Below, piece after piece: positions 27,912 through 36,817 of a stretch of DNA of 64,000 bases. The notes beneath the pieces were generated by a model, which searched no databases, was not told where the DNA came from, and saw only the letters and a list, made by a program, of their open reading frames with translations. The number at the start of each line of letters is the position of its first letter. Positions within the stretch are counted from its first letter, which is position 1. The DNA comes from Oceanisphaera psychrotolerans. GTDB taxonomy: Bacteria; Pseudomonadota; Gammaproteobacteria; Enterobacterales; Aeromonadaceae. A program made the translations under genes and the position numbers. The DNA is taken from NCBI RefSeq assembly GCF_001870485.1, contig NZ_MDKE01000003.1, positions 1 to 64,000 on the forward strand, given 5' to 3'.

Positions 27912-29396
27912 TTAGTGGCCCATCAGCTTTTCGACAGCCTTGGGATCGTTGTGCTCGGCAAAGCGATCCACCAGGGTGGCGCTGGCTTCATTCAGACCGA
28001 TGATGTCGACGTCGGTACCGTCCCGGCGGAAGGTCAGTATCACCTTGTCCAGGGCACTGATGGCGGTAATATCCCAGAAGTGGGCCCGGCTCAGATCGAT
28101 ACGTACCCGGCCGACCACTTCCTTGAAGTCGAAGGCGGCGACAAACTGCTCGGCGGAGGTAAAGAACACCTGACCCACCACCCGGTATTCCCGGGTGCCG
28201 TCGTCGGCTTTTTCGGAGCCCACATACAGGATCTGCCCCACCTTGTTGGCGAAGAACAGGGCGCTGAGCAGTACCCCCACCAGCACACCATAAGCCAGAT
28301 TGTGGCTGTATACCACGGTGGCGACGGTGGCAATCATCACCACGCTGGAACTGCCGGGATGGGCTTTCAGGTTGATGATGGAACTCCAGCTGAAGGTACC
28401 GATAGAGACCATGATCATCACCGCCACCAGCGCCGCCATCGGGATCTGGGAGACCCAGGGGCCGAGGAATACCACCATGATCAGCAGCACCACGCCCGCC
28501 ACCAGGGTAGAAAGCCGGCCGCGGCCGCCGGATTTGACGTTGATCACCGACTGGCCAATCATGGCGCAACCGGCCATGCCGCCCAGGGCACCGGTGGCAA
28601 TGTTGGCCAGCCCCTGGCCCTTGCATTCCCGGTTCTTGTCACTCTTGGTGTCGGTCAGATCGTCCACTATGGTGGCGGTCATCATCGACTCGAGCAGACC
28701 CACGATCGCCAGCGACAGCGAGTAGGGGAAGATAATGGCCAGGGTCTCGAGGTTGAGCGGCACCTCGGGCCACAGGAATACCGGCAGGCTGTCCGGCAGT
28801 TCGCCCATGTCACCCACGGTGCGTACATCGATACCGAAGGCAATGGCAACCAGGGTCAGGCTGATAATGCACACCAGCGGGGAGGGCAGCAGCCTGCCCA
28901 CCACCGGCACCAGCGGCAACAGGTAGATGATGCCCAGGCCGGCGGCGGTCATGGCATAGACATGCCAGGTGACGTTGGTCAGTTCGGGCAGCTGGGCCAG
29001 AAAGATCAGGATGGCGAGGGCGTTGACGAAGCCGGTGACCACGGAGCGGGACACGAAGCGCATCAGTTCACCCAGGCGCAAATAGCCGGCGAGGATCTGC
29101 AGTACCCCGCACAGCAGGGTGGCGGCCAGCAGATATTGCAGGCCATGTTCCCTGACCAGGGTCACCATCAGCAGCGCCATGGCGCCGGTGGCGGCGGAGA
29201 TCATGCCCGGACGGCCACCGGCGAAGGCGATGACCACGGCCATGCTGAAGGAGGCATAGAGACCGATTTTAGGGTCGACGCCGGCGATAATGGAGAAGGC
29301 AATGGCTTCCGGGATCAGCGCCAGGGCGACCACCAGGCCGGCGAGCACGTCTCCCCTTATGTTGAAGAACCAGGTTTGCTTGAGACTGGGCAGCAT
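27912..29396 (-). CDS. SulP-family anion transporter with STAS domain
   Basis: A 494-residue inner-membrane protein. The membrane part (about residues 10-380) begins with [20 protein letters not shown], the SulP entry motif, and has the glycine-rich stretches [10 protein letters not shown] and [17 protein letters not shown]-terminal STAS domain (about 390-490) faces the cytoplasm. SulP proteins carry sulfate, bicarbonate or dicarboxylates; the substrate cannot be decided, though similarity in layout to BicA-type carriers makes bicarbonate possible. Start ATG 29396 (GGAAC upstream) rather than the longer frame to 29525, which is arginine-rich and lacks a site. Confidence 0.85.
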   Translation of the reverse strand: MLPSLKQTWFFNIRGDVLAGLVVALALIPEAIAFSIIAGVDPKIGLYASFSMAVVIAFAGGRPGMISAATGAMALLMVTLVREHGLQYLLAATLLCGVLQILAGYLRLGELMRFVSRSVVTGFVNALAILIFLAQLPELTNVTWHVYAMTAAGLGIIYLLPLVPVVGRLLPSPLVCIISLTLVAIAFGIDVRTVGDMGELPDSLPVFLWPEVPLNLETLAIIFPYSLSLAIVGLLESMMTATIVDDLTDTKSDKNRECKGQGLANIATGALGGMAGCAMIGQSVINVKSGGRGRLSTLVAGVVLLIMVVFLGPWVSQIPMAALVAVMIMVSIGTFSWSSIINLKAHPGSSSVVMIATVATVVYSHNLAYGVLVGVLLSALFFANKVGQILYVGSEKADDGTREYRVVGQVFFTSAEQFVAAFDFKEVVGRVRIDLSRAHFWDITAISALDKVILTFRRDGTDVDIIGLNEASATLVDRFAEHNDPKAVEKLMGH

Positions 29397-29718
29397 GATT
29401 GTTGTTCCAAGGTTGCAGGTAGATAGGGGCGGTGGATCATACCCCGGCATAAACGGACGGCAGCGGCCGAAACACAGGGGCAGATATAGAGAACGGCGAA
29501 TACGGGACGCCACAGGACATGACAACGACAGGGCTAGGGCGGCGTAATCACTTTATTCATAAATGTCATAAATAATTAATTTTTATAAGCTTTGTCATTC
29601 TCAGAGCCGGTATTATAGATACTAAGGCCATCGGGAACAAGATTGAGCCCAAATCAAAGAGTTGGTGCGCTTTTTGCTTTATAAAGTCTAATGTTTTCAC
29701 AAGATCAGGGGATGTAAT
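29397..29718. other. divergent promoter region between sulP and psiE
   Basis: This 322-base gap holds no gene. The right half (29550-29700) is strongly AT-rich and must hold the psiE promoter. A short direct repeat TCATAAAT-G-TCATAAAT at 29557-29573 recalls half sites of a Pho box, but the spacing is nine rather than eleven bases, so I do not call one. Confidence 0.4.
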
Positions 29719-30120
29719 ATGTACAACATGAGGATTCTGAGTAGTCAACTGCTGCATGGCTTGCAGTATATAGGGCTGCTGCTGGTGGCGCTTGCCACGC
29801 TGGTGGCGGTAGGGATGGAAGTGCACACCATGTGGATGGCCCGGGCCGTGACCCTGGCGGATCTGCTGCTGATGTTCATCTATCTGGAAGTGCTGGCCAT
29901 GGTGGCCATTTATCTGCAGTCCGGCAAGCTGCCGATCCGGATCCCGCTGTATATCTCCATAGTGGCACTGGCACGTTACCTGATCCTGGACATGAAGGGC
30001 ATGGACAGCTGGCGTTTGATCACGGTGGCAGGCGCCGCTTTGGTGCTGGCCATCACCATTTTGGTGATTCGTTTCGGTCATATCCATTACCCCTATGACA
30101 AGGGTGAGAGCGGACACTGA
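29719..30120 (+). CDS. psiE: phosphate-starvation-inducible protein PsiE
   Basis: A 133-residue membrane protein with four helices (about residues 12-34, 45-67, 75-92, 100-121). The family marks are VEVHTMW-like text at 31-38 (MEVHTMW), LADLLLMFIYLEVLAMVAIYL and the C-terminal RFGHIHYPYD. Length fits E. coli PsiE (136). In E. coli the gene is induced by phosphate starvation through PhoB; its function is unknown. AGGGGATG lies just before the ATG. Confidence 0.9.
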   Translation: MYNMRILSSQLLHGLQYIGLLLVALATLVAVGMEVHTMWMARAVTLADLLLMFIYLEVLAMVAIYLQSGKLPIRIPLYISIVALARYLILDMKGMDSWRLITVAGAALVLAITILVIRFGHIHYPYDKGESGH

Positions 30121-30130
30121 CATGAAGCGA

Positions 30131-30158
30131 AGGGCCGGGCAGGTAACCGCTCGGCCCG
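30131..30158. terminator. hairpin between psiE and the antiporter gene
   Basis: GGGCCG (about 30132) pairs with CGGCCC (about 30152) in the 51-base gap between two convergent genes. A short TCTTG follows rather than a full T run, so termination strength is uncertain. Confidence 0.5.
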
Positions 30159-30171
30159 GTCTTGCTTGCGG

Positions 30172-31743
30172 TTAGCCGGTGCTTTCTATGACGTGGCGGG
30201 CAAAACCGCTGCCGGCCTCTTCGTAGATATTGAAGATATCGTCCGCGCCCATGTCTCTGAGCTGGGCGCCTTCTTCCGGGTAGCAGATAATGGCCGCCAC
30301 CTTGCCTTTGAAGTGGTTATGACGGATCTGCTCCAGGGCGTAGAGGTTACCCGCATGGTTCGGCATGGCCAGGAAGATATATTCCAGCTGTTCGCTGATA
30401 TTGGTCTTGTCCCAGAAATCCGAGTCCGATGCGTCGCCTTCCAGGGCATTGATGTTCAGCTCCTGCAATAGCCGGATCTTTTTCTTGTCGCTGTCGATAC
30501 CCAGCAACTGGCCCGGATAACGTTGTTCCAGCTCCATGTAGGCGCCCTGGCCGATACGGCCCATCCCGATAATCAGCACCTTGACATCACCTAGCTGAAT
30601 GGGCATGTCGTCCGGGTGCAGATGCAGTGTTTCCCTGGGTTGGAAGCGACTCATCAAGCGGCGATAGATGTTTTCATTTTCGGCGTTCAGGGGGGCCGAC
30701 ACCATGAAGGACACCGCCAGTGCGATGGAGGCGACAATCACCCAGTCGTTGCTGAGCAGGCCCTGCTTGGCCGCCAGGGCGGCAACGATGAGGCCGAACT
30801 CCGAATAGTTGGTCAGACTGAAGGTGGCCAGCAACGAGGTACGGATGCGCAGGCCGCAGCGTTTGTAAAACAGGAAGTACAGCAGGCTTTTCAGCGGCAT
30901 CACCAGCAGCAGTATGGCCGCAATCCACAGGGCGTCGATGGTGGGCATGCCGTTGAGGCCGATGCTCAGGAAAAACGCCACCAGAAACAGCTCTTTCATG
31001 TTGAACAGGGACTTGGCCAGCGACGAGGCGCTGTAATGGGAGGCCAGCATCATGCCGATGACCAGTGCCCCCAGATCGCCCTTGAGCCCGACCAGTTCGA
31101 AGCCACCCACGCCCACCACCAGCGCCAGAAACACCGCAAACAGGGTTTGCAGCTCGCCGTGACCGCTGCGCTCCAGTACCCTGAAAAACAGCGGCCGCAG
31201 CAACGGCAGCAGCACCAGCAGGCCCAGCGCCCAGGGGCTGGGAACCTTGCCGCTGGAGACGGTTAAAAAGGCCACCGCGAACAGGTCCTGCATGACCAGC
31301 ACGCCGATGGCGATACGACCATAGAAGGTGTTCATGTCACTGCGCTCTTCCAGCACCTTGACCGCAAAGACGGTACTGGAAAAACTGAGCGCAAAGCCCA
31401 TCAGCATGGCCTGGCGCCATTCCAGCTCCAGTGCCAGGCTGAAGCCGATGGTTTTTATCGCCAGTAACACCAGGGTAAACAGCAGGGTCGAAAAAATAAT
31501 ATGGCCGGTGGCCGTGCCCCAGACTTCTTTTTTCAGCAGGGTCTTGATGTCCAGCTTGAGTCCGATGCTGAACAGCAGCAGCGTGACCCCCAGGTTGGCG
31601 AGGGTATCGAGGGTGGCATTGCTTTCATAACCCATGGCGTTGAGCACGAAGCCCGCGGCCAGAAAACCAATCAGGGGGGGAAGGTTAACCAGATAAACAG
31701 CCAGGCCGCAGCCAAAGGCAATAGCGATAAAAATGGGATCCAT
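30172..31743 (-). CDS. monovalent cation/proton antiporter with RCK (TrkA-N) domain
   Basis: A 523-residue CPA2-type membrane protein. About 12 helices fill residues 1-360 with the conserved ALSFSSTVFAVKVLEER near 118 and GIGVLVMQDLFAVAFL-like text (AIGVLVMQDLFAVAFL) near 145. A cytoplasmic RCK domain (about 390-510) begins VKVLIIGMGRIGQGAYMELEQ, a Rossmann GxGxxG site. It resembles KefC/YbaL proteins that move K+ or Na+ against protons under nucleotide control. No KefF-like partner is adjacent, and the ancillary glutathione gate is not evident. It precedes nagD's end by 23 bases and may share its transcript (nagD lies upstream on the same strand). Confidence 0.87.
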   Translation of the reverse strand: MDPIFIAIAFGCGLAVYLVNLPPLIGFLAAGFVLNAMGYESNATLDTLANLGVTLLLFSIGLKLDIKTLLKKEVWGTATGHIIFSTLLFTLVLLAIKTIGFSLALELEWRQAMLMGFALSFSSTVFAVKVLEERSDMNTFYGRIAIGVLVMQDLFAVAFLTVSSGKVPSPWALGLLVLLPLLRPLFFRVLERSGHGELQTLFAVFLALVVGVGGFELVGLKGDLGALVIGMMLASHYSASSLAKSLFNMKELFLVAFFLSIGLNGMPTIDALWIAAILLLVMPLKSLLYFLFYKRCGLRIRTSLLATFSLTNYSEFGLIVAALAAKQGLLSNDWVIVASIALAVSFMVSAPLNAENENIYRRLMSRFQPRETLHLHPDDMPIQLGDVKVLIIGMGRIGQGAYMELEQRYPGQLLGIDSDKKKIRLLQELNINALEGDASDSDFWDKTNISEQLEYIFLAMPNHAGNLYALEQIRHNHFKGKVAAIICYPEEGAQLRDMGADDIFNIYEEAGSGFARHVIESTG

Positions 31744-31766
31744 TAGTGCTTCTTATTATTACTGAG

Positions 31767-32519
31767 TCAGAACAGGTCGATATCGGCGACGGATGAATAA
31801 ACATGCTGCGGACGGAACGGCATTTTGTCAATGTCCGCGACCTGACTGACGCCGGTCAGCACCAGTACCGTTTCGAGCCCGGCCTGAAAGCCGGCCAGAA
31901 TATCGGTGCGCAGGTTGTCACCGACGATCAGGGTGTTTTCCGAGTGGGCATCCATGTGATTGAGCGCGGCCCGTACTATCCAGGCGCTGGGTTTGCCGAC
32001 ATAAAACGGCTTCTTGCCGGTCATGCGTTCGATGGGGGCGCAGAGCGCACCGCAGGCCGGGTGCATGTGCGGGCCATGGGTATCCGGATTGGTAGCAATA
32101 AAACGGGCTCCCTCGGACACGAAGCGGGCCGCCATCTGGATCATGCTCCAGTTGTAGTTGCGGGTTTCACCCACCACCACGAAGTCGGGGTCGATATCGG
32201 TAATGGTAAAGCCGGCCTTGTACAACTCGTGGATCAGGGCGCCTTCACCGATGACATAGGCTTTTTCGCCACTCTGGCGTTTGAGAAAATCGGCGGTGGC
32301 CATGGCCGAGGTATAAAAACAGCTTTCCGGTACTTCGATGCCGGCAGAATAGAAGCGGTTTTGCAGATCCCGGGGGGTCTGAGCCGGGTAATTGGTGAGA
32401 AACAGCAGGTTGATGTCTTGCTCCAGTACCCGGCGCACAAAGCTGTCGGCGCCCGGAATCAGGTCGTTGTTATGCAGAATGACGCCGTCGATATCGCAAA
32501 TCAGGTTTTTCTTGTCCAC
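31767..32519 (-). CDS. nagD: HAD-family ribonucleotide monophosphatase NagD
   Basis: A 250-residue phosphatase (UmpH) acting on UMP and other nucleoside monophosphates. HAD motif I is ICDIDGVILHN at residues 7-17, motif II LLFLTNYPAQTP near 38, motif III Lys in VGKPSAWIVRAAL near 178, motif IV IVGDNLRTDILAGFQAG near 200. Length equals E. coli NagD. It starts with GTG 32519, with AAGGAG seven bases upstream; an ATG two codons' distance before it is out of frame. Not near nag genes here. Confidence 0.94.
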   Translation of the reverse strand: MDKKNLICDIDGVILHNNDLIPGADSFVRRVLEQDINLLFLTNYPAQTPRDLQNRFYSAGIEVPESCFYTSAMATADFLKRQSGEKAYVIGEGALIHELYKAGFTITDIDPDFVVVGETRNYNWSMIQMAARFVSEGARFIATNPDTHGPHMHPACGALCAPIERMTGKKPFYVGKPSAWIVRAALNHMDAHSENTLIVGDNLRTDILAGFQAGLETVLVLTGVSQVADIDKMPFRPQHVYSSVADIDLF

Positions 32520-32623
32520 TCATGCTCTCCTTGAAACCCGTATCTGGTAGGCCGGAGCGAGCTCCGGTCTTTTTCTACTGTCAGCGCAGCTATGACAAAT
32601 TGATGACCAGCGTCACCGTTTTA

Positions 32624-33298
32624 TTACCTATCCACGCAGCCGAGCAGGGGACCGAGCTGATTCATGCGTTGCCCAATGGTGGTGGCTCGCCGCTGGACGT
32701 AGGTCGATGGTCGGCTGGCATGATACACCCGGGGATTGGGCAGTACGGCGGCGAGCAGGGCGGCCTGGTGGCGAGTGAGCCGGTCGGCGGAGGTATTGAA
32801 GTAGGCGTTGGCCGCCGCCTCGGCACCGTAGATACCGGGGCCAAACTCGGCGATGTTCAGATACAGGGTCAGGATGCGGTCTTTCGGCAAGATCAGTTCC
32901 AGCATGGGGGTGTAAATCGCTTCCAGCACCTTGCGGGTGACACTGCGGCCCGGCCACAGGTACAGGTTTTTGGCGGTTTGCATGGTAATGGTGCTGCCGC
33001 CGCGCAACCGGCCCTGATGGCGGAATTCGCTGAATACATCGGCAAAGGCATCCCAGTCGAAGCCCCGGTGGCGACAAAACTTATTGTCTTCGGCCGCAAT
33101 CACCGCCATTTTCAGGTGGCCGGAAAGGCGGGAAGAGGGTTGCCAGTCTTTGGACAGGGATTCACCTTCAAACAGGCGGATCACCATCAGCGGGGTGACC
33201 GGCACCGGCACGTAACGATACAGCAGGGTCAGCAGTAGCGGGGCCAGGATCAGCAGGCCCAGCAACCAGCGGAAACAGCGTTTTAAAAAAGAAAGCAT
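32624..33298 (-). CDS. mtgA: monofunctional peptidoglycan transglycosylase
   Basis: Polymerises glycan chains from lipid II. The 224-residue protein has one N-terminal membrane helix (about residues 11-30) and a GT51 domain with the catalytic Glu in AAEDNKFCRHRGFDW near residue 72, then GGSTITMQTAKNLYLWPGRSVTRK near 98 and the second conserved Glu in RILTLYLNIAEFGPGIYGAEAAA. Length is near the family norm (about 240). No ribosome site is clear before ATG 33298. Confidence 0.94.
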   Translation of the reverse strand: MLSFLKRCFRWLLGLLILAPLLLTLLYRYVPVPVTPLMVIRLFEGESLSKDWQPSSRLSGHLKMAVIAAEDNKFCRHRGFDWDAFADVFSEFRHQGRLRGGSTITMQTAKNLYLWPGRSVTRKVLEAIYTPMLELILPKDRILTLYLNIAEFGPGIYGAEAAANAYFNTSADRLTRHQAALLAAVLPNPRVYHASRPSTYVQRRATTIGQRMNQLGPLLGCVDR

Positions 33299-33465
33299 CG
33301 TTCGGGCGTTCCCATGGTGATGTTGTCGGGCGTATCAGCGATGAATGAGCGGATGTTGGCCCGGGTGAGGCATGTTTTTGACCTTTCGGTTATTTTTGGG
33401 CGACTGTCGTGACCGAAATTTTGTTATCTTTAACCTAATGGGTTTTCGGAGCTCGCTTCAACCAC

Positions 33466-33555
33466 CGACTCGTCACTTATCGGTTGATAAACAGTCGGTT
33501 AACAAGCGAACAGTTCATCAGTCACCGGTTCATCAACAAGCGGTTTTTAAATAGC
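33466..33555. repeat. degenerate 15-bp tandem repeat, six units, before the deaminase gene
   Basis: Six consecutive 15-base blocks at 33466, 33481, 33496, 33511, 33526 and 33541 share the pattern CGGTTnATnAACAnn; the clearest units begin CGGTTGATAAACAGT and CGGTTCATCAACAAG. The array ends at the ribosome site of the next gene, so it lies in the leader. The gap 33299-33465 otherwise shows a wide inverted repeat TTTCGGT/ACCGAAA around 33380-33416 and no gene. Confidence 0.7.
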
Positions 33556-33566
33556 GGAGAAACGCC

Positions 33567-34589
33567 ATGTCCACGTTTATCAGTGAATTGCCCAAGGTGG
33601 AGCTGCACCTGCATATAGAGGGAACCCTGGAGCCGGAAATGGTGTTTGCTCTGGCCAGGCGCAATGGTATCACCCTCGATTACCAGGATGAAAGCGCCCT
33701 CAAGGCGGCCTACCAGTTTGCAGACCTGCAGTCTTTTCTCGATGTGTACTATCAGGGCATGCAGGTCTTGCTGACCGAGCAGGATTTTTTCGATCTGACC
33801 TGGGCTTATCTTGTGCGGGCCTATGCCGACCGGGTACGCCACGTGGAGATCTTTTTCGACCCCCAGGCCCATACCGGGCGTGGTGTGCCCCTGGCCGCGG
33901 TGGTGAGCGGCATTCATCGGGCGCTGGAGCAGGCCCGGCAGCAGTGGGGGCTGACCAGTCGCCTGATCATGTCGTTTCTGCGTCATCTGTCGGAAGCGGA
34001 GGCCTTCGAGACCCTGCATCATGCCGAACCCTTCCGTCAACAACTGTCGGGCATCGGCCTCGACTCGGCGGAAAAGGGCAATCCGCCGACCAAGTTCAGT
34101 CAGGTTTATGCCGCCGCCCGGGAACAGGGATATCGGCTGGTGGCCCATGCCGGTGAAGAAGGGCCGGCCGGCTATATTCGTGATGCGCTGGATATTCTGC
34201 AGGTCGAGCGTATCGATCACGGGGTGGCGGCCATTACCGATCCGCCATTGATGGCCCGGCTGGCCCAGGAACGTATTCCCCTTACCGTGTGCCCCTTGTC
34301 CAACCTCAAACTGAACGTCATAAAGAGCATGGCCGAGCACCCCATGCTCCAGCTGCTGCACGCGGGACTGTGCGTCACCGTCAACTCCGATGATCCGGCC
34401 TATTTTGGCGGCTACATGAATGCCAATTTTGAGGCGCTGCAACAGGGGCTGGGAGCCAGCAATGAGGAATTGTTGCAACTGGCGCTCAACGGGGTTGAAG
34501 CCTGCTGGCTGTCGCCGGAAGAAAAAGCGGTGCTGACGCGAGAAATCAGGGATTACGGTGAGCAGGCCGGTATCGCACTGCAGCACTAA
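33567..34589 (+). CDS. adenine/adenosine deaminase (amidohydrolase)
   Basis: A 340-residue zinc enzyme of purine salvage. Metal and catalytic residues: HLHIEGTLEP near 16 (two His), HAGEEG near 192, the catalytic His in ERIDHGVAA near 217 and NSDDPAYFGGY near 278. The HIEGTLEPEMVFALARRN form, FADLQSFLDVYYQGMQVLLTEQDF and the overall length match the bacterial adenine-deaminase branch (as Pseudomonas PA0148) better than true adenosine deaminase, so adenine to hypoxanthine is the likelier reaction. GGAG lies seven bases before ATG. A tandem array of 15-base units fills the leader. Confidence 0.85.
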   Translation: MSTFISELPKVELHLHIEGTLEPEMVFALARRNGITLDYQDESALKAAYQFADLQSFLDVYYQGMQVLLTEQDFFDLTWAYLVRAYADRVRHVEIFFDPQAHTGRGVPLAAVVSGIHRALEQARQQWGLTSRLIMSFLRHLSEAEAFETLHHAEPFRQQLSGIGLDSAEKGNPPTKFSQVYAAAREQGYRLVAHAGEEGPAGYIRDALDILQVERIDHGVAAITDPPLMARLAQERIPLTVCPLSNLKLNVIKSMAEHPMLQLLHAGLCVTVNSDDPAYFGGYMNANFEALQQGLGASNEELLQLALNGVEACWLSPEEKAVLTREIRDYGEQAGIALQH

Positions 34590-34642
34590 AGAGTTGGCCG
34601 AAGGTGCCGATAACATGCGTAACGATGAACAGGAGAGCTGAC

Positions 34643-35512
34643 GTGCGCATTATCTTTCTAGTTGCAGGGTTGACCCTGTGCACCGGCACCTGGGCTCAGC
34701 CTCGGACCTATATGGCGAATATGGAACAGTCTTTGTGGCGGCTCACCTCCGACTCGGCGGTGGAGTGCCGGCTGGAGCATCCCATTCCCGGCTTTGGCGC
34801 CGGCGCCTTTATCAGCCGGGCGTCCAAAAACATCAACCTGGTGTTTGCGCTCACCCCGCTGAAGGCGATGGCGCGCACCCAGTCGGCCGCGCTGAAGAGC
34901 GAGCCGCCGCAATGGCAGCCGGGGCGGACGTCGCGTCACCTGACCAAGGTGACGTTTTATCAGCAGTTCGATGCCATGGTCGAGCAACAGTCGGCCTGGG
35001 TGATGCTGGATGAACTGAGCGAAGGGCGCTGGCCGACCTTTTATTTCGATGACTGGTATCGTAATGACCAGACGACCGGTGTCGGGTTGTCCTCGGTCAA
35101 CTTTCGTGCCCGTTACGCCGCCTTTCTCGACTGTCAGGCCAACCTGTTGCCCTACAGCTTCGAGGATATTGCCTTCAGCGTGCTCAATTACGTCAACAAC
35201 AACGATGAGTTAACTGCCCATTCCAGCCAGCGACTGGCGATGATTGCCGACTATGTGAAGGCCGATCCCAATATCGGTGAAGTGGTGATCAATACCTATA
35301 CCGACAGTTTTGGGACCGCCTACCACAACAAGCAGTTGTCGGTGCGCCGGGCCGAGGCCATCAAGGAACAGTTCATGGCACTGGGGCTTCCCGAGGGGGC
35401 CATCAGTCTGGAAGGTCATGGCGAGCGTCGTCCCGTCGCAGACAACCATACTCCGGAAGGGCGAGACACCAACCGCCGGGTGGTGATCAGTCTGGGCCGT
35501 GATCGACTGTAA
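34643..35512 (+). CDS. motY: sodium-type flagellar protein MotY
   Basis: A 289-residue exported protein of the polar flagellar T ring, which holds the PomAB stator. Signal peptide about residues 1-16 (cleavage after TWA). The N-terminal stator-binding domain has VECRLEHPIPGFGAGAFISRASKN near residue 33-56; the C-terminal OmpA-like domain (about 165-285) has TYTDSFGT, LSVRRAEAIKEQF and the end NRRVVISLG. I start at GTG 34643 with AGGAG seven bases upstream; an ATG at 34625 would bury the site. No other flagellar genes are nearby, as is usual for motY. Confidence 0.9.
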   Translation: MRIIFLVAGLTLCTGTWAQPRTYMANMEQSLWRLTSDSAVECRLEHPIPGFGAGAFISRASKNINLVFALTPLKAMARTQSAALKSEPPQWQPGRTSRHLTKVTFYQQFDAMVEQQSAWVMLDELSEGRWPTFYFDDWYRNDQTTGVGLSSVNFRARYAAFLDCQANLLPYSFEDIAFSVLNYVNNNDELTAHSSQRLAMIADYVKADPNIGEVVINTYTDSFGTAYHNKQLSVRRAEAIKEQFMALGLPEGAISLEGHGERRPVADNHTPEGRDTNRRVVISLGRDRL

Positions 35513-35581
35513 GGCATCATGGTTGGCAAAGAGGTTGTCATAACTCGATCCAGGCCATGGAAGTGACTCGTTCGACCCCGT

Positions 35582-35770
35582 ATGATTCCTCGTTCCATTA
35601 ATCAAGGCCAACATGAGAGTTGCTCATGTCACAAGCCCCCGGATCTTCTCCCCGCCAGCCCGTTGCAGCCATCACCCAGCTCGAATACCCCAGGGGAGGG
35701 TGACAAGTATCACTTGCTCAAGGACAGCAGTCGCGAAGTAGTGCTGCTGGAAATCGAGCTGCTGGACTGA
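35582..35770 (+). CDS. possible small protein, unrecognised
   Basis: The last 23 residues (GDKYHLLKDSSREVVLLEIE...) have protein-like composition, while the first part in this frame is proline-rich and poor. An ATG at 35625 in another frame reads MSQAPGSSPRQPVAAITQL before a stop; the two frames would join if a C in CCCC at 35689-35692 were extra, giving 46 residues. Which is right cannot be decided. The rest of 35513-35862 shows no gene. Confidence 0.25.
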   Translation: MIPRSINQGQHESCSCHKPPDLLPASPLQPSPSSNTPGEGDKYHLLKDSSREVVLLEIELLD

Positions 35771-35862
35771 GGAGTGGTTAAATCGTCGGTTGGCGCCGAT
35801 GCCGGTTGGTTTTTCGCGCCGCCTTAGGTAGTTTATGGCCTTTGTCTTTTTAGGGATTCAAT

Positions 35863-36653
35863 ATGATCTGGTTGATGTATCTGGCTCTGGGGGCCTTTGC
35901 CGGCACCCTGGCCGGATTGTTTGGTGTGGGCGGTGGGCTCATTATCGTGCCGGTGCTGATTATCAGCTTTAAATTGCAGGGGATCGGCGGTGATCTGGTG
36001 ACCCACATGGCGGTGGGGACCTCGCTGGCCACCATCATGTTCACTTCGTTGAGCGCCATTCATACCCACCATGGTCGCCGAGCCATCGACTGGCGTCTGG
36101 CGGCGTTGCTGTCCGTCGGTATCGTGGTGGGGGCCTGGCTGGGCGGTTATACCGCCGACAAGCTCTCTGGCCCTCTGTTGCAGCGTCTGATTGGTTTGTT
36201 CGCCTGGCTGATGGCGGCGCAGATGTTGTTTGGTCTGGCACCCAAGGGCGGCGCCCGGCTGCCCGGCAAGCCGGTGCAGGTGGCGGTGGGCGGCATTATC
36301 GGCTGGGCCTCGGGTATTTTCGGTATCGGCGGTGGCTCGCTGACGGTGCCGTTTCTCAGCTGGTGTTCGGTGCCCATGCAGCGGGCGGTGGCGGTATCGT
36401 CGGTGTGCGGCTTTCCCATCGCGCTGGTCGGGGCGCTCAGCTACGTGGTACACGGCATGGCACATCAGGCTTGCCGGACGAAGCCTGGGGTTATGTCTAC
36501 CTGCCGGCGATGATCGGCATCAGCCTGGCCAGCATGCCCTTCGCCCGTTTCGGCGCCATACTGGCGCACAAGCTGTCGGCCCCGGTACTAAAACGTGCCT
36601 TTGCGGTATTTTTACTGCTGGTCGGCGCCAAGTTCCTGCTTTTCCCGGGCTGA
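35863..36653 (+). CDS. TauE/SafE-family permease, frameshifted
   Basis: A membrane protein of about eight helices. Both halves show the family motif: LAGLFGVGGGLIIVPVL near residue 18 and ASGIFGIGGGSLTVPFL near 150. The frame breaks near 36468 (HGMAHQ in one frame; GLPDEAWGYVYLPAMIG in the next). Adding one G (CAGGCT to CAGGGCT) gives 263 residues, the usual size. Most likely a sequence error. TTTAGGGATTCAAT precedes the ATG. Substrate unknown; probably a sulfur anion. Confidence 0.85.
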
Positions 36654-36712
36654 AGAGGGTGAGGGTGAAGCGTGAGGAGAAAGGGAACGCTTGCCTCCCC
36701 ACGTTTTATCCC

Positions 36713-36817
36713 TCACTCCTCATGTTCCCTGGCGATCAGCCAGTCATCGATACGGGCCACCAGCCACATCACCAGCAGGCCGGTGGCAATCAGCAGCAGG
36801 TATTCCAGCCAGCTCAT
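36713..36817 (-). CDS. 34-residue membrane protein coupled to the LpxM-like gene
   Basis: The ATG at 36817 overlaps the stop of the acyltransferase gene (ATGA), so translation is probably coupled. The product starts MSWLEYLLLIATGLLVMWL and continues with a charged tail VARIDDWLIAREHEE: one membrane helix with an acidic amphipathic end. I do not recognise a family. The coupling, hydropathy and codon use support it as real, though it is too short to be certain. Confidence 0.6.
   Translation of the reverse strand: MSWLEYLLLIATGLLVMWLVARIDDWLIAREHEE

Noticed and set aside
27564-29426. A 620-codon open frame on the plus strand
   Set aside because: It runs antisense to the SulP and usp genes, is His/Gly/Gln-rich in the manner of a GC-rich shadow frame, and has no family features.
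29550-29580. Pho box before psiE
   Set aside because: The half-site-like repeats are nine bases apart instead of eleven and lack the CTGTCA core.
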